From: an uncultured Clostridia bacterium
GTDB lineage: Bacteria > Bacillota > Clostridia > Oscillospirales > Acutalibacteraceae
Direction: 5' to 3'
Length of the DNA: 7,482 bases
NCBI GenBank assembly: GCA_937901145.1
Contig: CALCHE010000256.1
Location: forward strand, 1 to 7,482
Under the pieces are notes generated by a model. That model was not told the origin of the DNA. It searched no databases and saw only the letters and a program-made list of their open reading frames with translations. This document shows positions 5,886-7,482 of this stretch, one piece after another (position 1 is the stretch's first letter; every line of letters begins with the position of its first letter). The translations under genes and the position numbers were made by a program.

Positions 5886-5911
5886 TAAAGACGAGCTGAA
5901 GCCCGTCTTAT
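5886..5911 (-). terminator. Terminator of the zinc-ribbon gene
   Basis: AAGACGAGC and GCCCGTCTT form a 9-bp stem around TGAA that is fully paired only in minus-strand RNA (one G-U). Outer A-T pairs extend it to the stop codon, and TTTATTTG follows. Confidence 0.75.
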
Positions 5912-6564
5912 TACCATTTATACCCACAGTTATTACACACAAACTGACACATAGCGTTTTTGCTATAATAACCAAGCGTAGCCGCGCCGACAACCTTTTT
6001 AGAGATTGAAATTTTTTCAATCCGAGTTGATTGACAAGTGGGACACTTAGGGACAGAAGAGTCCTGGCGTATACGCTCTCCTCTTTTGTATAATTCGTTC
6101 ATTTCATTACGAATTTCAATTTCCCTAGCACATTTCGCTTTGTATTTCTCTCGGTCAAATTCAGGATTGGGTTCTATTTCTTCAATCAGAAGAACGGTTT
6201 TGTATTTTGCACAATCGCCAAGTATTTCACTAGCCCTGCCGACATAATCATACTGATCGTATTTGGACGGGATATATGAATCAATGCTGCCACAAAAGCG
6301 ACATTTGGCAAAATTCCAGTAAAAATCTTTGATATTTTCTGGGGGGAGAACTGTTCTTCCGCAAACTTTACAAAAATAATACTTTTCCTTTTTGTCTTCA
6401 AACTCTTTTAGCCTTTCCAATTCTTCCTCTTCGCTCAGCTTTAGAGGTGGCTCATCATCAGTGCTCTTATTCATGTTCTTACCAAAAAGCGCTTCGTAGG
6501 CACCTACAATTAACAATTTAAGAATACTGCTATTACCGTCTATTTTCCAATTCTCTATTCCCAT
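5911..6564 (-). CDS. Protein with two zinc-ribbon motifs, unknown function (217 residues)
   Basis: The first four-Cys set is C65-x2-C68 with C88-x2-C91 (FCKVCGR and KCRFCGS); the second is C174-x2-C177 with C210-x2-C213 (KCPTCQS and VCNNCGYKW). The C-terminal ribbon, ending in CGYKW with a KISISKK stretch before a Gly-rich hydrophobic segment, resembles a tail common in small phage and mobile-element proteins of Firmicutes. A Glu-rich helix lies at about residues 40-62 and a charged helix at about 135-170. Such ribbons bind Zn and often contact nucleic acid or protein, but the role here is unknown. The ATG at 6564 has AGAGGTGA just upstream and a strong promoter at 6584-6612. It is the first gene of the leftward small-gene run, with its own terminator. 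Confidence 0.8.
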   Translation of the reverse strand: MGIENWKIDGNSSILKLLIVGAYEALFGKNMNKSTDDEPPLKLSEEEELERLKEFEDKKEKYYFCKVCGRTVLPPENIKDFYWNFAKCRFCGSIDSYIPSKYDQYDYVGRASEILGDCAKYKTVLLIEEIEPNPEFDREKYKAKCAREIEIRNEMNELYKRGERIRQDSSVPKCPTCQSTRIEKISISKKVVGAATLGYYSKNAMCQFVCNNCGYKW

Positions 6565-6583
6565 AAATAATCACCTCTTATAA

Positions 6584-6612
6584 ACTATACATTATTTTAA
6601 CATTGTTGTCAA
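6584..6612 (-). promoter_or_regulatory. Strong sigma-A promoter of the zinc-ribbon gene, with overlapping palindrome
   Basis: On the minus strand, TTGACA (6607-6612, perfect) is followed after 17 bases by TATAGT (6584-6589, five of six). An imperfect palindrome TTGACAACAATGTTAA covers 6597-6612, including the -35 box, and is a candidate repressor site. Confidence 0.85.
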
Positions 6613-6634
6613 TAACGATTCAGGCATCGTTTAA

Positions 6635-6871
6635 GGTTTGATATTCAGAACTACAGAAAATCCCGACACAAATATATCTGAGATAAAATCCGCTTACAAA
6701 ATCTGGAATGAATCATCAGCAGGAGTTGATTTTGGTGATGATTTCGAAAAAAAATTAACTGAAGATGGTGATGCTTTAAAAGAATACATCGACGACTTAA
6801 ATAAAGGCGTCGATCAAGTCAATGCACAAAAAACTCGATTAGCGAACAGTTCACAGTACGCAAACATGTTT
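6635..6871 (+). pseudogene. Gene fragment truncated at both ends, unrecognised
   Basis: The plus strand reads as protein from about 6635 (IFRTTENPDTNISEIKSAY) to about 6871 (NSSQYANMF), with acidic, helix-rich composition including DLNKGVDQVNAQKTRLANS. An in-frame stop at 6632-6634 precedes it. No ATG with a ribosome binding site is present (TTG 6638 is the only start-like codon), and upstream lies the promoter of the oppositely directed zinc-ribbon gene. Its end runs into the broken end of the integrase remnant on the other strand; past about 6871 the frame is only the antisense of that remnant. It looks like an internal piece of a longer protein, perhaps a phage or conjugation structural protein, but I do not recognise it. 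Confidence 0.4.
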
Positions 6872-7186
6872 GTAAAGAGTAACTTCTTTTCTACGATAAC
6901 TAGTAGGCTTAAGTTGATGTTTTAAAACTAATTCAAGCCAGTATTTAGCAAATTCCTGAAAAGTTACATCGCTATCGGTTGAAAGATTGCCGTTGGCTAT
7001 CATTAATTCCCTCTTAAATTCGTCGAGTTTATTTTTAACGATAGTCTTTTTAGCTCCTGAAAATTTTTTTCTATGTTTTTGTCCGTTATTATCACTCCAT
7101 TGAATTTCAGCACACCATCTTTCTCTTTTTTCATCGAAATAGATAGAGCCAGACCCATTTGATTTTCTGCTTTTATTTCTTTCCAT
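6851..7186 (-). pseudogene. N-terminal remnant of a second tyrosine integrase
   Basis: 111 residues remain of a protein that normally has about 370-400. Residues 10-60 (GSGSIYFDEKRERWCAEIQW, then KKFSGAKKTIVKNKL) match the arm-type DNA-binding domain of Tn916- and phage-like integrases. TFQEFAKYWLELVL and LKPTSYRRKE start the SAM-like core-binding domain. The reading then stops with HVCVL at TGA 6851-6853, and the whole catalytic domain is missing. The ATG at 7186 is preceded by AAGGAG at 7196-7201; an earlier in-frame ATG at 7231 lacks a site. It lies about 215 bases from a half tRNA-Trp, the usual place for an integrase beside its attachment site. It could still make a DNA-binding fragment but cannot recombine. 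Confidence 0.8.
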
Positions 7187-7231
7187 TATGAATATCTCCT
7201 TTTTAAAGCAATATGTATTTAAGAGTGACAT

Positions 7232-7253
7232 TTTGGAGGGGATTTGGAGGGGA
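7232..7253. repeat. Two tandem 11-bp repeats
   Basis: TTTGGAGGGGA occurs twice without spacing, directly upstream of the integrase remnant. It may be a regulatory or integrase-arm site; the role is not known. Confidence 0.6.
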
Positions 7254-7259
7254 TTTTTT

Positions 7260-7289
7260 GGATAACTAGGGATAATTATGGATAACTAA
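7260..7289. repeat. Three tandem 10-bp repeats
   Basis: GGATAACTAG, GGATAATTAT and GGATAACTAA follow one another exactly. Ten-base phasing places them on one face of the helix, as for cooperative protein binding. Beside an integrase gene and an attachment site, arm-type integrase or excisionase sites are the simplest reading. Confidence 0.6.
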
Positions 7290-7355
7290 ATGATACAATC
7301 TTAATTTTTAGTTTTAAAATATAAATATAATGTTTCGTATAAAAACTTATAAAAA

Positions 7356-7392
7356 AGCCCCAAAACCCTTACATTACAAAGGTTTTAGGACT
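7356..7392. terminator. Terminator downstream of the tRNA-Trp 3' half
   Basis: A 15-position stem (7356-7370 with 7378-7392) pairs fully in minus-strand RNA using three U-G pairs, around a 7-base loop. Six T follow on the minus strand and five on the plus strand, so it may work both ways. Confidence 0.85.
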
Positions 7393-7400
7393 TTTTATCT

Positions 7401-7445
7401 TGGCAGGGGCAGAAGGGCTCGAACCCTCGGCACGCGGTTTTGGAG
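7401..7445 (-). tRNA. 3' half of tRNA-Trp (anticodon loop to CCA): integration-site remnant
   Basis: Read on the minus strand: anticodon loop CTCCAAA with anticodon CCA (7439-7445), stem 3' strand ACCGC, variable loop GTGCC, T-arm GAGGG-TTCGAGC-CCTTC, acceptor strand TGCCCCT, discriminator G and encoded CCA (7401-7403). The acceptor strand implies a 5' end of AGGGGCA, as in Firmicute tRNA-Trp. The bases just 5' of the loop (CTATC) cannot pair with ACCGC, and no D-arm or 5' acceptor lies within the window, so the gene is cut at the anticodon loop, a typical crossover point for tyrosine integrases. It is followed by a good terminator. An intact tRNA-Trp is expected at the other end of the element to the right. 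Confidence 0.8.
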
Positions 7446-7482
7446 GATAGTATTCTTTCCTTATTTGATGCGGTTTAGAAGG

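Noticed and set aside
5772..6020. Minus-strand open frame of 82 codons
   Set aside because: Overlaps the end of the zinc-ribbon gene and the start of the 92-residue gene in another frame, and crosses a terminator.
7232..7289. CRISPR array
   Set aside because: The units are 10-11 bases and adjacent, without spacers.
7401..7482. Complete tRNA gene at the right edge
   Set aside because: The bases 5' of the anticodon loop cannot form the anticodon stem, and no D-arm or 5' acceptor strand is present.

Overview
The window is AT-rich bacterial DNA, with AAGGAG-type ribosome binding sites and sigma-A-type promoters. It most resembles an anaerobic Firmicute of the Clostridia; a gut or rumen Ruminococcus-like organism is my best guess, from codon use and family resemblance only. 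It is an accessory region made of pieces of several mobile elements placed beside a restriction-modification locus. Nearly all genes are on the minus strand. The exceptions are a split primase-like gene and one gene fragment.

Layout. 1-1417 (minus) is the 5' part of a type I restriction-modification methyltransferase gene (hsdM); its 3' end, and any hsdS/hsdR, lie beyond the left edge. 1418-1779 is an intergenic stretch with the hsdM promoter and a large imperfect hairpin. 1780-3365 (plus) holds two overlapping open frames. The first has the motifs of an archaeo-eukaryotic-type primase (AEP/PrimPol); the second is a basic protein ending in a helix-turn-helix. They look like one replication protein split by a single-base frame change. 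A hairpin terminator separates them from a convergent, intact tyrosine recombinase (3461-4423, minus).

4679-6612 (minus) is a run of four small genes of unknown function, separated by hairpin terminators. The encoded proteins are a two-zinc-ribbon protein, a 92-residue protein, a DUF6809-like 89-residue protein, and a 96-residue protein that aligns without gaps to the 92-residue one. Two of these genes are preceded by almost identical 40-bp promoter-like repeats. Each repeat sits exactly 98 bases before its start codon, and each leader holds a different hairpin ending exactly 26 bases before the start. This repeated promoter-leader module and the paralogous small proteins are the most novel-looking part of the window.

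6635-7482 is wreckage at an integration site. It holds a both-ends-truncated fragment on the plus strand, the N-terminal third of a second tyrosine integrase, short tandem repeats, a strong bidirectional terminator, and the 3' half of a tRNA-Trp gene (anticodon loop to CCA, minus strand). The half tRNA cut at the anticodon loop is what a tRNA-targeting integrase leaves as an attachment site. It suggests that at least two elements have stacked at this locus, one of them extending beyond the right edge.

How the genes work together: the primase-like protein and the intact recombinase are plausible replication and integration functions of one small integrative element, with the small genes as cargo. 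This is inference from adjacency; I could not find a convincing pair of outer ends for that element.
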